Of a DNA stretch of 64,000 bases, positions 11,601 to 26,900 are shown one piece after another. The notes beneath the pieces are model-generated. The model searched no databases and had not been told where the DNA came from. It saw only the letters and a program-made list of their open reading frames with translations. The translations under genes and the position numbers were made by a program. The first letter of the stretch is position 1. Every line of letters begins with the position of its first letter. The stretch is taken from the NCBI GenBank assembly GCA_964057225.1, contig OZ059900.1:2428501-2492500 (forward strand). Reading direction: 5' to 3'. The stretch comes from Auanema rhodensis (lineage: Eukaryota; Nematoda; Chromadorea; Rhabditida; Rhabditidae).

Positions 11601-14600
11601 ATAGAAAGAATTTTTGAAATTTCCGAGTTTTGAGTCTAATTTGGCTAAATCGCTCATATATATGATCAAAAGCATAGTTTTATTGTCTATGACAACAAAA
11701 GTCATCAATTAAACGCTAGTGATGTTTAAATACTGATTTTCGCTCAAATAGCATTACTACACTAAGTATGGTCGTTTTTATGCCTTTAACACCATATACT
11801 CACCGATTTTTGGTACAAAATCTGTAATACTCGTAAATTTTGATCATATTCGGTGAGATTCGAGAATCAAACACATAATACACGAAATAAGTCTATTTTT
11901 ACAAGTTTGCACTGATATTTATTCATTTTGATCAAAAAAGGTCGAAAATAGAAAGAATTTTTGAAATTTCCGAGTTTTGAGTCCAATTTGGCTAAATCGC
12001 TCATATATATGATCAAAAGCATAGTTTTATTGTCTATAACAACAAAAGTCATCAATTAAACGCTAGTGATGTTTAAATACTGAATTTCGCTCAAATAGCA
12101 TGACTACACTAAGTATGGTCGTTTTTATGCCTTTAACACCATATACTCACCGATTTTTGGTACAAAATCTGTAATACTCGTAAATTTTGATCATATTCGT
12201 TAAGATTTGAGAATCAAACATACAATACACAAAATCAGTCTATTTTTATGAGCTTGCACTGATATATATTCATTTTGATCAAAAAAGGTCGAAAATAGAA
12301 AGAATTTTTGAAATTTCCGAGTTTTGAGTCTAATTTGGCTAAATCGCTCATATATATGATCAAAAGCATAGTTTTATTGTCTATGACAACAAAAGTCATC
12401 AATTAAACGCTAGTGATGTTTAAATACTGAATTTCGCTCAAATAGCATGACTACACTAAGTATGGTCGTTTTTATGCCTTTAACACCATATACTCACCGA
12501 TTTTTGGTACAAAATCTGTAATACTCGTAAATTTTGATCATATTCGTTAAGATTTGAGAATCAAACATACAATACACAAAATCAGTCTATTTTTATGAGC
12601 TTGCACTGATATATATTCATTTTGATCAAAAAAGGTCGAAAATAGAAAGAATTTTTGAAATTTCCGAGTTTTGAGTCTAATTTGGCTAAATCGCTCATAT
12701 ATATGATCAAAAGCATAGTTTTATTGTCTATGACAACAAAAGTCATCAATTAAACGCTAGTGATGTTTAAATACTGATTTTCGCTCAAATAGCATTACTA
12801 CACTAAGTATGGTCGTTTTTATGCCTTTAACACCATATACTCACCGATTTTTGGTACAAAATCTGTAATACTCGTAAATTTTGATCATATTCGGTGAGAT
12901 TCGAGAATCAAACACATAATACACGAAATAAGTCTATTTTTACAAGTTTGCACTGATATTTATTCATTTTGATCAAAAAAGGTCGAAAATAGAAAGAATT
13001 TTTGAAATTTCCGAGTTTTGAGTCCAATTTGGCTAAATCGCTCATATATATGATCAAAAGCATAGTTTTATTGTCTATAACAACAAAAGTCATCAATTAA
13101 ACGCTAGTGATGTTTAAATACTGAATTTCGCTCAAATAGCATGACTACACTAAGTATGGTCGTTTTTATGCCTTTAACACCATATACTCACCGATTTTTG
13201 GTACAAAATCTGTAATACTCGTAAATTTTGATCATATTCGTTAAGATTTGAGAATCAAACATACAATACACAAAATCAGTCTATTTTTATGAGCTTGCAC
13301 TGATATATATTCATTTTGATCAAAAAAGGTCGAAAATAGAAAGAATTTTTGAAATTTCCGAGTTTTGAGTCTAATTTGGCTAAATCGCTCATATATATGA
13401 TCAAAAGCATAGTTTTATTGTCTATGACAACAAAAGTCATCAATTAAACGCTAGTGATGTTTAAATACTGAATTTCGCTCAAATAGCATTACTACACTAA
13501 GTATGGTCGTTTTTATGCCTTTAACACCATATACTCACCGATTTTTGGTACAAAATCTGTAATACTCGTAAATTTTGTTCATATTCGGTGAGATTCGAGA
13601 ATCAAACACACAATACACGAAATAAGTTTATTTTGACGAGTTTGCACTGGTATTTATTCATTTTGATCAAAAAAGGTCGAAAATAGAAAGAATTTTTGAA
13701 TTTTCCGAGTTTTGAGTCCAATTGGGCTAAATCGCTCATATATATGATCAGAAGCATAGTTTTATTGTCTATGACAACAAAAATCATCAATTAAACGCTA
13801 GTGATGTTCAAATACTGATTTTCGCTCAAATAGCATTACTACACTAAGTATGGTCGTTTTTATGCCTTTAACACCATATACTCACCGATTTTTGGTACAA
13901 AATCTGTAATACTCGTAAAATTTGATCATATTTGTTAAGATTTGAGAATCAAACACACAATACACAAAATCAGTCTATTTTTATGAGTTTACACTGATAT
14001 ATATTCATTTTCATCAAAAAAGGTCGAAAATAGAAAGAATTTTTGAATTTTCCGAGTTTTGAGTCGAATTGGGCTAAATCGCTCATATATATGATCAAAA
14101 GCATAGTTTTACTGTCTATGATAACAAAAGTCATCAATTAAACGCTAGTGATGTTTAAATACTGAATTTCGCTCAAATAGCATTACTACACTAAGTATGG
14201 TCGTTTTTATGCCTTTAACACCATATACTCACCGATTTTTGGTACAAAATCTGTAATACTCGTAAATTTTGATCATATTCGTTAAGATTTGAGAATCAAA
14301 CATACAATACACAAAATCAGTCTATTTTTATGAGCTTGCACTGATATATATTCATTTTGATCAAAAAAGGTCGAAAATAGAAAGAATTTTTGAAATTTCC
14401 GAGTTTTGAGTCTAATTTGGCTAAATCGCTCATATATATGATCAAAAGCATAGTTTTATTGTCTATGACAACAAAAGTCATCAATTAAATGCTAGTGATG
14501 TTTAAATACTGAATTTCACTCAAATAGCTTTACTACACTAAGTATGGTCGTTTTTATGCCTTTAACACCATATACTCACCGATTTTTGGTACAAAATCTG

Positions 14601-17009
14601 TAATACTCGTAAATTTTGATCATATCCGTTAAGATTCGAGAATCAAACACACAATACACGAAATAAGTTTATTTTTACGAGTTTGCACTGATATTTATTC
14701 ATTTTGATCAAAAAAGGTCGAAAATAGAAAGAATTTTTGAAATTTCCGAGTTTTGAGTCTAATTTGGCTAAATCGCTCATATATATGATCAAAAGCATAG
14801 TTTTATTGTCTATGACAACAAAAGTCATCAATTAAACGCTAGTGATGTTTAAATACTGAATTTCGCTCAAATAGCATGACTACACTAAGTATGGTCGTTT
14901 TTATGCCTTTAACACCATATACTCACCGATTTTTGGTACAAAATCTGTAATACTCGTAAATTTTGATCATATTCGTTAAGATTTGAGAATCAAACATACA
15001 ATACACAAAATCAGTCTATTTTTATGAGCTTGCACTGATATATATTCATTTTGATCAAAAAAGGTCCAAAATAGAAAGAATTTTTGAAATTTCCGAGTTT
15101 TGAGTCTAATTTGGCTAAATCGCTCATATATATGATCAAAAGCATAGTTTTATTGTCTATGACAACAAAAGTCATCAATTAAACGCTAGTGATGTTTAAA
15201 TACTGAATTTCGCTCAAATAGCATGACTACACTAAGTATGGTCGTTTTTATGCCTTTAACACCATATACTCACCGATTTTTGGTACAAAATCTGTAATAC
15301 TCGTAAATTTTGATCATATTCGTTAAGATTTGAGAATCAAACATACAATACACAAAATCAGTCTATTTTTATGAGCTTGCACTGATATATATTCATTTTG
15401 ATCAAAAAAGGTCGAAAATAGAAAGAATTTTTGAAATTTCCGAGTTTTGAGTCTAATTTGGCTAAATCGCTCATATATATGATCAAAAGCATAGTTTTAT
15501 TGTCTATGACAACAAAAGTCATCAATTAAACGCTAGTGATGTTTAAATACTGAATTTCGCTCAAATAGCATGACTACACTAAGTATGGTCGTTTTTATGC
15601 CTTTAACACCATATACTCACCGATTTTTGGTACAAAATCTGTAATACTCGTAAATTTTGATCATATTCGTTAAGATTTGAGAATCAAACATACAATACAC
15701 AAAATCAGTCTATTTTTATGAGCTTGCACTGATATATATTCATTTTGATCAAAAAAGGTCGAAAATAGAAAGAATTTTTGAAATTTCCGAGTTTTGAGTC
15801 TAATTTGGCTAAATCGCTCATATATATGATCAGAAGCATAGTTTTATTGTCTATGACAACAAAAGTCATCAATTAAACGCTAGTGATGTTTAAATACTGA
15901 ATTTCGCTCAAATAGCATTACTACACTAAGTATGGTCGTTTTTATGCCTTTAACACCATATACTCACCGATTTTTGGTACAAAATCTGTAATACTCGTAA
16001 ATTTTGTTCATATTCGGTGAGATTCGAGAATCAAACACACAATACACGAAATAAGTTTATTTTGACGAGTTTGCACTGGTATTTATTCATTTTGATCAAA
16101 AAAGGTCGAAAATAGAAAGAATTTTTGAATTTTCCGAGTTTTGAGTCCAATTGGGCTAAATCGCTCATATATATGATCAGAAGCATAGTTTTATTGTCTA
16201 TGACAACAAAAATCATCAATTAAACGCTAGTGATGTTCAAATACTGATTTTCGCTCAAATAGCATTACTACACTAAGTATGGTCGTTTTTATGCCTTTAA
16301 CACCATATACTCACCGATTTTTGGTACAAAATCTGTAATACTCGTAAAATTTGATCATATTTGTTAAGATTTGAGAATCAAACACACAATACACAAAATC
16401 AGTCTATTTTTATGAGTTTACACTGATATATATTCATTTTCATCAAAAAAGGTCGAAAATAGAAAGAATTTTTGAATTTTCCGAGTTTTGAGTCGAATTG
16501 GGCTAAATCGCTCATATATATGATCAAAAGCATAGTTTTACTGTCTATGATAACAAAAGTCATCAATTAAACGCTAGTGATGTTTAAATACTGAATTTCG
16601 CTCAAATAGCATTACTACACTAAGTATGGTCGTTTTTATGCCTTTAACACCATATACTCACCGATTTTTGGTACAAAATCTGTAATACTCGTAAATTTTG
16701 ATCATATTCGTTAAGATTTGAGAATCAAACATACAATACACAAAATCAGTCTATTTTTATGAGCTTGCACTGATATATATTCATTTTGATCAAAAAAGGT
16801 CGAAAATAGAAAGAATTTTTGAAATTTCCGAGTTTTGAGTCTAATTTGGCTAAATCGCTCATATATATGATCAAAAGCATAGTTTTATTGTCTATGACAA
16901 CAAAAGTCATCAATTAAATGCTAGTGATGTTTAAATACTGAATTTCGCTCAAATAGCCTTACTACACTAAGTATGGTCGTTTTTATGCCTTTAACACCAT
17001 ATACTCACC
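8682..17009 (+). repeat. Region 2: 24 monomers, all 347 bp, with 12-monomer (4164-bp) periodicity
   Basis: Head order is H7, H5, H6, H3, H5, H8, H5, H5, H5, H7, H5, H5, then H7, H5, H6, H3, H5, H8, H5, H5, H5, H6, H3, H5. Monomers 8682-11457 match 12846-15621 in order and in private markers. For example, aaatgctagtg together with gaatttcactcaaatagctt occurs in both 10070 and 14234. Fine differences exist: ggtccaaaatag only at 15067, and cagaagc at 15622 against caaaagc at 11458. A smaller three-monomer repeat is visible at 11458-12498 against 12499-13539. The B tail is entirely absent. Confidence 0.8.
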
Positions 17010-17703
17010 GATTTTTGGTACAAAATCTGTAATACTCGTAAATTTTGATCATATTCGGTGAGATTCGAGAATCAAACACATAATACACGAAATAAGTCTA
17101 GTTTTACAAGTTTGCACTGATATTTATTCATTTTGATCAAAAAAGGTCGAAAATAGAAAGAATTTTTGAAATTTCCGAGTTTTGAGTCTAATTTGGCTAA
17201 ATCGCTCATATATATGATCAGAAGCATAGTTTTATTGTCTATGACAACAAAAATCATCAATTAAACGCTAGTGATGTTTAAATACTGATTTTCGCTCAAA
17301 TAGCATTACTACACTAAGTATGGTCGTTTTTATGCCTTTAACACCATATACTCACCGATTTTTGGTACAAAATCTGTAATACTCGTAAATTTTGATCATA
17401 TTCGGTGAGATTCGAGAATCAAACACACAATACACGAAATAAGTCTATTTTTACAAGTTTGCACTGATATTTATTCATTTTGATCAAAAAAGGTCGAAAA
17501 TAGAAAGAATTTTTGAAATTTCCGAGTTTTGAGTCTAATTTGGCTAAATCGCTCATATATATGATCAGAAGCATAGTTTTATTGTCTATGACAACAAAAA
17601 TCATCAATTAAACGCTAGTGATGTTTAAATACTGATTTTCGCTCAAATAGCATTACTACACTAAGTATGGTCGTTTTTATGCCTTTAACACCATATACTC
17701 ACC

Positions 17704-18050
17704 GATTTTTGGTACAAAATCTGTAATACTTGTAAATTTTGATCATATTCGTTAAGATTCGAGAATCAAACACATAATACACGAAATAAGTCTAGTTTTA
17801 CAAGTTTGCACTGATATTTATTCATTTTGATCAAAAAAGGTCGAAAATAGAAAGAATTTTTGAACTTTCCGAGTTTTGAGTCCAATTTGGCTAAATCGCT
17901 CATATATAAGATCAAAAGCATAGTTTTATTGTCTATAACAACAAAAGTCATCAATTAAACGCTAGTGATATTTAAATACTGATTTTCGCTCAAGTAGCAT
18001 TACTACACTAAGTATGGTCGTTTTTATGCCTTTAACACCATATACTCACC
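17704..18050 (+). repeat. H1 monomer with private marker gaactttcc (c at 17865)
   Basis: The base at monomer position 162 is c here, where almost all other monomers have a or t. The same state occurs at 28624 (monomer 28463) and 30359 (monomer 30198). These three monomers therefore share an immediate common ancestor and mark related H1 runs at about 17-18 kb, 28 kb and 30 kb. Confidence 0.8.
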
Positions 18051-19091
18051 GATTTTTGGTACAAAATCTGTAATACTTGTAAATTTTGATCATATTCGTT
18101 AAGATTCGAGAATCAAACACATAATACACGAAATAAGTCTAGTTTTACAAGTTTGCACTGATATTTATTCATTTTGATCAAAAAAGGTCGAAAATAGAAA
18201 GAATTTTTGAAATTTCCGAGTTTTGAGTCCAATTTGGCTAAATCGCTCATATATAAGATCAAAAGCATAGTTTTATTGTCTATAACAACAAAAGTCATCA
18301 ATTAAACGCTAGTGATATTTAAATACTGATTTTCGCTCAAGTAGCATTACTACACTAAGTATGGTCGTTTTTATGCCTTTAACACCATATACTCACCGAT
18401 TTTTGGTACAAAATCTGTAATACTTGTAAATTTTGATCATATTCGTTAAGATTCGAGAATCAAACACATAATACACGAAATAAGTCTAGTTTTACAAGTT
18501 TGCACTGATATTTATTCATTTTGATCAAAAAAGGTCGAAAATAGAAAGAATTTTTGAAATTTCCGAGTTTTGAGTCTAATTTGGCTAAATCGCTCATATA
18601 TATGATCAGAAGCATAGTTTTATTGTCTATGACAACAAAAATCATCAATTAAACGCTAGTGATGTTTAAATACTGATTTTCGCTCAAATAGCATTACTAC
18701 ACTAAGTATGGTCGTTTTTATGCCTTTAACACCATATACTCACCGATTTTTGGTACAAAATCTGTAATACTTGTAAATTTTGATCATATTCGTTAAGATT
18801 CGAGAATCAAACACATAATACACGAAATAAGTCTAGTTTTACAAGTTTGCACTGATATTTATTCATTTTGATCAAAAAAGGTCGAAAATAGAAAGAATTT
18901 TTGAAATTTCCGAGTTTTGAGTCCAATTTGGCTAAATCGCTCATATATAAGATCAAAAGCATAGTTTTATTGTCTATAACAACAAAAGTCATCAATTAAA
19001 CGCTAGTGATATTTAAATACTGATTTTCGCTCAAGTAGCATTACTACACTAAGTATGGTCGTTTTTATGCCTTTAACACCATATACTCACC

Positions 19092-20479
19092 GATTTTTGG
19101 TACAAAATCTGTAATACTTGTAAATTTTGATCATATTTGTTAAGATTTGAGAATCGAACATACAATACACAAAATCAGTCTATTTTTATGAGCTTGCACT
19201 GATATATATTCATTTTCATCAAAAAAGGTCGAAAATAGAAAGAATTTTTGAAATTTCCGAGTTTTGAGTCTAATTTGGCTAAATCGCTCATATATATGAT
19301 CAAAAGCATAGTTTTACTGTCTATGATAACAAAAGTCATCAATTAAACGCTAGTGATATTTAAATACTGATTTTCGCTCAAGTAGCATTACTACACTAAG
19401 TATGGTCGTTTTTATGCCTTTAACACCATATACTCACCGATTTTTGGTACAAAATCTGTAATACTTGTAAATTTTGATCATATTTGTTAAGATTTGATAA
19501 TCGAACATACAATACACAAAATCAGTCTATTTTTATGAGCTTGCACTGATATATATTCATTTTCATCAAAAAAGGTCGAAAATAGAAAGAATTTTTGAAA
19601 TTTCCGAGTTTTGAGTCCAATTTGGCTAAATCGCTCATATATAAGATCAAAAGCATAGTTTTATTGTCTATAACAACAAAAGTCATCAATTAAACGCTAG
19701 TGATGTTTAAATACTGATTTTCGCTCAAATAGCATTACTACACTAAGTATGGTCGTTTTTATGCCTTTAACACCATATACTCACCGATTTTTGGTACAAA
19801 ATCTGTAATACTTGTAAATTTTGATCATATTCGTTAAGATTCGAGAATCAAACACATAATACACGAAATAAGTCTAGTTTTACAAGTTTGCACTGATATT
19901 TATTCATTTTGATCAAAAAAGGTCGAAAATAGAAAGAATTTTTGAAATTTCCGAGTTTTGAGTCCAATTTGGCTAAATCGCTCATATATAAGATCAAAAG
20001 CATAGTTTTATTGTCTATAACAACAAAAGTCATCAATTAAACGCTAGTGATATTTAAATACTGATTTTCGCTCAAGTAGCATTACTACACTAAGTATGGT
20101 CGTTTTTATGCCTTTAACACCATATACTCACCGATTTTTGGTACAAAATCTGTAATACTTGTAAATTTTGATCATATTTGTTAAGATTTGAGAATCGAAC
20201 ATACAATACACAAAATCAGTCTATTTTTATGAGCTTGCACTGATATATATTCATTTTCATCAAAAAAGGTCGAAAATAGAAAGAATTTTTGAAATTTCCG
20301 AGTTTTGAGTCTAATTTGGCTAAATCGCTCATATATATGATCAGAAGCATAGTTTTATTGTCTATGACAACAAAAATCATCAATTAAACGCTAGTGATGT
20401 TTAAATACTGATTTTCGCTCAAATAGCATTACTACACTAAGTATGGTCGTTTTTATGCCTTTAACACCATATACTCACC
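19092..20479 (+). repeat. Four-monomer segment shared by copies II, III and IV
   Basis: H2, H2, H1, H2 at 19092-20479 correspond to 30892-32279 (offset 11,800) and 40963-42350 (a further 10,071). The second monomer carries the rare gatttgataatcg, with t at 19498, 31298 and 41369, exactly at these offsets. No other H2 monomer I saw has it. The private substitution shows shared descent rather than convergent order. Confidence 0.88.
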
Positions 20480-23400
20480 GATTTTTGGTACAAAATCTGT
20501 AATACTTGTAAATTTTGATCATATTCGTTAAGATTCGAGAATCAAACACATAATACACGAAATAAGTCTAGTTTTACAAGTTTGCACTGATATTTATTCA
20601 TTTTGATCAAAAAAGGTCGAAAATAGAAAGAATTTTTGAAATTTCCGAGTTTTGAGTCTAATTTGGCTAAATCGCTCATATATATGATCAGAAGCATAGT
20701 TTTATTGTCTATGACAACAAAAATCATCAATTAAACGCTAGTGATGTTTAAATACTGATTTTCGCTCAAATAGCATTACTACACTAAGTATGGTCGTTTT
20801 TATGCCTTTAACACCATATACTCACCGATTTTTGGTACAAAATCTGTAATACTCGTAAAATTTGATCATATTTGTTAAGATTTGAGAATCAAACACACAA
20901 TACACAAAATCAGTCTATTTTTATGAGTTTACACTGATATATATTCATTTTCATCAAAAAAGGTCGAAAATAGAAAGAATTTTTGAATTTTCCGAGTTTT
21001 GAGTCGAATTGGGCTAAATCGCTCATATATATGATCAAAAGCATAGTTTTACTGTCTATGATAACAAAAGTCTTCAAATATACACTAATAATGATTAAAT
21101 CACTGAATTTCACTCAAATAGCATTACTACACTAAGTATGGTCGTTTTTATGCCTTTAACACCATATACTCACCGATTTTTGGTACAAAATCTGTAATAC
21201 TTGTAAATTTTGATCATATTTGTTAAGATTCGAGAATCAAACACATAATACACAAAATAAGTCTATTTTTACAAGTTTGCACTGATATTTATTCATTTTG
21301 ATCAAAAAAGGTCGAAAATAGAAAGAATTTTTGAAATTTCCGAGTTTTGAGTCCAATTTGGCTAAATCGCTCATATATATGATCAAAAGCATAGTTTTAT
21401 TGTCTATAACAACAAAAGTCATCAATTAAACGCTAGTGATGTTTAAATACTGAATTTCGCTCAAATAGCATGACTACACTAAGTATGGTCGTTTTTATGC
21501 CTTTAACACCATATACTCACCGATTTTTGGTACAAAATCTGTAATACTCGTAAATTTTGATCATATTCGTTAAGATTTGAGAATCAAACATACAATACAC
21601 AAAATCAGTCTATTTTTATGAGCTTGCACTGATATATATTCATTTTGATCAAAAAAGGTCGAAAATAGAAAGAATTTTTGAAATTTCCGAGTTTTGAGTC
21701 TAATTTGGCTAAATCGCTCATATATATGATCAAAAGCATAGTTTTATTGTCTATGACAACAAAAGTCATCAATTAAACGCTAGTGATGTTTAAATACTGA
21801 ATTTCGCTCAAATAGCATTACTACACTAAGTATGGTCGTTTTTATGCCTTTAACACCATATACTCACCGATTTTTGGTACAAAATCTGTAATACTCGTAA
21901 ATTTTGTTCATATTCGGTGAGATTCGAGAATCAAACACACAATACACGAAATAAGTTTATTTTGACGAGTTTGCACTGGTATTTATTCATTTTGATCAAA
22001 AAAGGTCGAAAATAGAAAGAATTTTTGAATTTTCCGAGTTTTGAGTCCAATTGGGCTAAATCGCTCATATATATGATCAGAAGCATAGTTTTATTGTCTA
22101 TGACAACAAAAATCATCAATTAAACGCTAGTGATGTTCAAATACTGATTTTCGCTCAAATAGCATTACTACACTAAGTATGGTCGTTTTTATGCCTTTAA
22201 CACCATATACTCACCGATTTTTGGTACAAAATCTGTAATACTCGTAAAATTTGATCATATTTGTTAAGATTTGAGAATCAAACACACAATACACAAAATC
22301 AGTCTATTTTTATGAGTTTACACTGATATATATTCATTTTCATCAAAAAAGGTCGAAAATAGAAAGAATTTTTGAATTTTCCGAGTTTTGAGTCGAATTG
22401 GGCTAAATCGCTCATATATATGATCAAAAGCATAGTTTTACTGTCTATGATAACAAAAGTCATCAATTAAACGCTAGTGATGTTTAAATACTGAATTTCG
22501 CTCAAATAGCATTACTACACTAAGTATGGTCGTTTTTATGCCTTTAACACCATATACTCACCGATTTTTGGTACAAAATCTGTAATACTCGTAAATTTTG
22601 ATCATATTCGTTAAGATTTGAGAATCAAACATACAATACACAAAATCAGTCTATTTTTATGAGCTTGCACTGATATATATTCATTTTGATCAAAAAAGGT
22701 CGAAAATAGAAAGAATTTTTGAAATTTCCGAGTTTTGAGTCTAATTTGGCTAAATCGCTCATATATATGATCAAAAGCATAGTTTTATTGTCTATGACAA
22801 CAAAAGTCATCAATTAAATGCTAGTGATGTTTAAATACTGAATTTCGCTCAAATAGCATTACTACACTAAGTATGGTCGTTTTTATGCCTTTAACACCAT
22901 ATACTCACCGATTTTTGGTACAAAATCTGTAATACTCGTAAATTTTGATCATATTCGGTGAGATTCGAGAATCAAACACATAATACACGAAATAAGTCTA
23001 GTTTTACAAGTTTGCACTGATATTTATTCATTTTGATCAAAAAAGGTCGAAAATAGAAAGAATTTTTGAAATTTCCGAGTTTTGAGTCTAATTTGGCTAA
23101 ATCGCTCATATATATGATCAGAAGCATAGTTTTATTGTCTATGACAACAAAAATCATCAATTAAACGCTAGTGATGTTTAAATACTGATTTTCGCTCAAA
23201 TAGCATTACTACACTAAGTATGGTCGTTTTTATGCCTTTAACACCATATACTCACCGATTTTTGGTACAAAATCTGTAATACTCGTAAAATTTGATCATA
23301 TTTGTTAAGATTTGAGAATCAAACACACAATACACAAAATCAGTCTATTTTTATGAGTTTACACTGATATATATTCATTTTGATCAAAAAAGGTCGAAAA

Positions 23401-23950
23401 TAGAAAGAATTTTTGAATTTTCCGAGTTTTGAGTCCAATTGGGCTAAATCGCTCATATATATGATCAAAAGCATAGTTTTATTGTCTATAACAACAAAAG
23501 TCATCAATTAAACGCTAGTGATGTTTAAATACTGAATTTCGCTCAAATAGCATTACTACACTAAGTATGGTCGTTTTTATGCCTTTAACACCATATACTC
23601 ACCGATTTTTGGTACAAAATCTGTAATACTCGTAAATTTTGATCATATTCGTTAAGATTTGAGAATCAAACATACAATACACAAAATCAGTCTATTTTTA
23701 TGAGCTTGCACTGATATATATTCATTTTGATCAAAAAAGGTCGAAAATAGAAAGAATTTTTGAAATTTCCGAGTTTTGAGTCTAATTTGGCTAAATCGCT
23801 CATTTATATGATCAAAAGCATAGTTTTATTGTCTATGACAACAAAAATCATCAATTAAACGCTAGTGATGTTTAAATACTGATTTTCGCTCAAATAGCAT
23901 TACTACACTAAGTATGGTCGTTTTTATGCCTTTAACACCATATACTCACC
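19786..23950 (+). repeat. Twelve-monomer segment in the same order as 1-4165
   Basis: At an offset of 19,785 bases, monomers 19786-23604 repeat the class order of monomers 1-3819, including the single 348-bp H3 unit (1042 and 20827) and the gatgttcaaat H6 unit (2084 and 21869). Small differences include gagtttaattt only near 3300, and the tail of 23604 (aaatcatc with gattttc) against 3819 (gtcatc with gaatttc). After this segment the second copy gains H3 at 23951. Confidence 0.82.
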
Positions 23951-26900
23951 GATTTTTGGTACAAAATCTGTAATACTCGTAAAATTTGATCATATTTGTT
24001 AAGATTTGAGAATCAAACACACAATACACAAAATCAGTCTATTTTTATGAGTTTACACTGATATATATTCATTTTGATCAAAAAAGGTCGAAAATAGAAA
24101 GAATTTTTGAATTTTCCGAGTTTTGAGTCCAATTGGGCTAAATCGCTCATATATATGATCAAAAGCATAGTTTTATTGTCTATAACAACAAAAGTCATCA
24201 ATTAAACGCTAGTGATGTTTAAATACTGAATTTCGCTCAAATAGCATTACTACACTAAGTATGGTCGTTTTTATGCCTTTAACACCATATACTCACCGAT
24301 TTTTGGTACAAAATCTGTAATACTCGTAAATTTTGATCATATTCGTTAAGATTTGAGAATCAAACATACAATACACAAAATCAGTCTATTTTTATGAGCT
24401 TGCACTGATATATATTCATTTTGATCAAAAAAGGTCGAAAATAGAAAGAATTTTTGAAATTTCCGAGTTTTGAGTCTAATTTGGCTAAATCGCTCATATA
24501 TATGATCAAAAGCATAGTTTTATTGTCTATGACAACAAAAGTCATCAATTAAACGCTAGTGATGTTTAAATACTGAATTTCGCTCAAATAGCATTACTAC
24601 ACTAAGTATGGTCGTTTTTATGCCTTTAACACCATATACTCACCGATTTTTGGTACAAAATCTGTAATACTCGTAAATTTTGATCATATTCGGTGAGATT
24701 CGAGAATCAAACACACAATACACGAAATAAGTTTATTTTGACGAGTTTGCACTGGTATTCATTCATTTTGATCAAAAAAGGTCGAAAATAGAAAGAATTT
24801 TTGAATTTTCCGAGTTTTGAGTCCAATTGGGCTAAATCGCTCATATATATGATCAAAAGCATAGTTTTACTGTCTATGATAACAAAAGTCTTCAAATATA
24901 CACTAATAATGATTGAATCACTGAATTTCACTCAAATAGCATTACTACACTAAGTATGGTCGTTTTTATGCCTTTAACACCATATACTCACCGATTTTTG
25001 GTACAAAATCTGTAATACTCGTAAAATTTGATCATATTTGTTAAGATTTGAGAATCAAACACACAATACACAAAATCAGTCTATTTTTATGAGTTTACAC
25101 TGATATATATTCATTTTCATCAAAAAAGGTCGAAAATAGAAAGAATTTTTGAAATTTCCGAGTTTTGAGTCGAATTGGGCTAAATCGCTCATATATATGA
25201 TCAAAAGCATAGTTTTATTGTCTATAACAACAAAAGTCATCAATTAAACGCTAGTGATGTTTAAATACTGATTTTCGCTCAAATAGCATTACTACACTAA
25301 GTATGGTCGTTTTTATGCCTTTAACACCATATACTCACCGATTTTTGGTACAAAATCTGTAATACTCGTAAAATTTGATCATATTTGTTAAGATTTGAGA
25401 ATCAAACACACAATACACAAAATCAGTCTATTTTTATGAGTTTACACTGATATATATTCATTTTGATCAAAAAAGGTCGAAAATAGAAAGAATTTTTGAA
25501 TTTTCCGAGTTTTGAGTCCAATTGGGCTAAATCGCTCATATATATGATCAAAAGCATAGTTTTATTGTCTATAACAACAAAAGTCATCAATTAAACGCTA
25601 GTGATGTTTAAATACTGAATTTCGCTCAAATAGCATTACTACACTAAGTATGGTCGTTTTTATGCCTTTAACACCATATACTCACCGATTTTTGGTACAA
25701 AATCTGTAATACTCGTAAATTTTGATCATATTCGTTAAGATTTGAGAATCAAACATACAATACACAAAATCAGTCTATTTTTATGAGCTTGCACTGATAT
25801 ATATTCATTTTGATCAAAAAAGGTCGAAAATAGAAAGAATTTTTGAAATTTCCGAGTTTTGAGTCTAATTTGGCTAAATCGCTCATTTATATGATCAAAA
25901 GCATAGTTTTATTGTCTATGACAACAAAAGTCATCAATTAAACGCTAGTGATGTTTAAATACTGAATTTCGCTCAAATAGCATGACTACACTAAGTATGG
26001 TCGTTTTTATGCCTTTAACACCATATACTCACCGATTTTTGGTACAAAATCTGTAATACTCGTAAATTTTGATCATATTCGTTAAGATTTGAGAATCAAA
26101 CATACAATACACAAAATCAGTCTATTTTTATGAGCTTGCACTGATATATATTCATTTTGATCAAAAAAGGTCGAAAATAGAAAGAATTTTTGAAATTTCC
26201 GAGTTTTGAGTCTAATTTGGCTAAATCGCTCATATATATGATCAAAAGCATAGTTTTATTGTCTATGACAACAAAAGTCATCAATTAAACGCTAGTGATG
26301 TTTAAATACTGAATTTCGCTCAAATAGCATGACTACACTAAGTATGGTCGTTTTTATGCCTTTAACACCATATACTCACCGATTTTTGGTACAAAATCTG
26401 TAATACTCGTAAATTTTGATCATATTCGTTAAGATTTGAGAATCAAACATACAATACACAAAATCAGTCTATTTTTATGAGCTTGCACTGATATATATTC
26501 ATTTTGATCAAAAAAGGTCGAAAATAGAAAGAATTTTTGAAATTTCCGAGTTTTGAGTCTAATTTGGCTAAATCGCTCATATATATGATCAAAAGCATAG
26601 TTTTATTGTCTATGACAACAAAAGTCATCAATTAAACGCTAGTGATGTTTAAATACTGAATTTCGCTCAAATAGCATTACTACACTAAGTATGGTCGTTT
26701 TTATGCCTTTAACACCATATACTCACCGATTTTTGGTACAAAATCTGTAATACTCGTAAATTTTGTTCATATTCGGTGAGATTCGAGAATCAAACACACA
26801 ATACACGAAATAAGTTTATTTTGACGAGTTTGCACTGGTATTTATTCATTTTGATCAAAAAAGGTCGAAAATAGAAAGAATTTTTGAATTTTCCGAGTTT

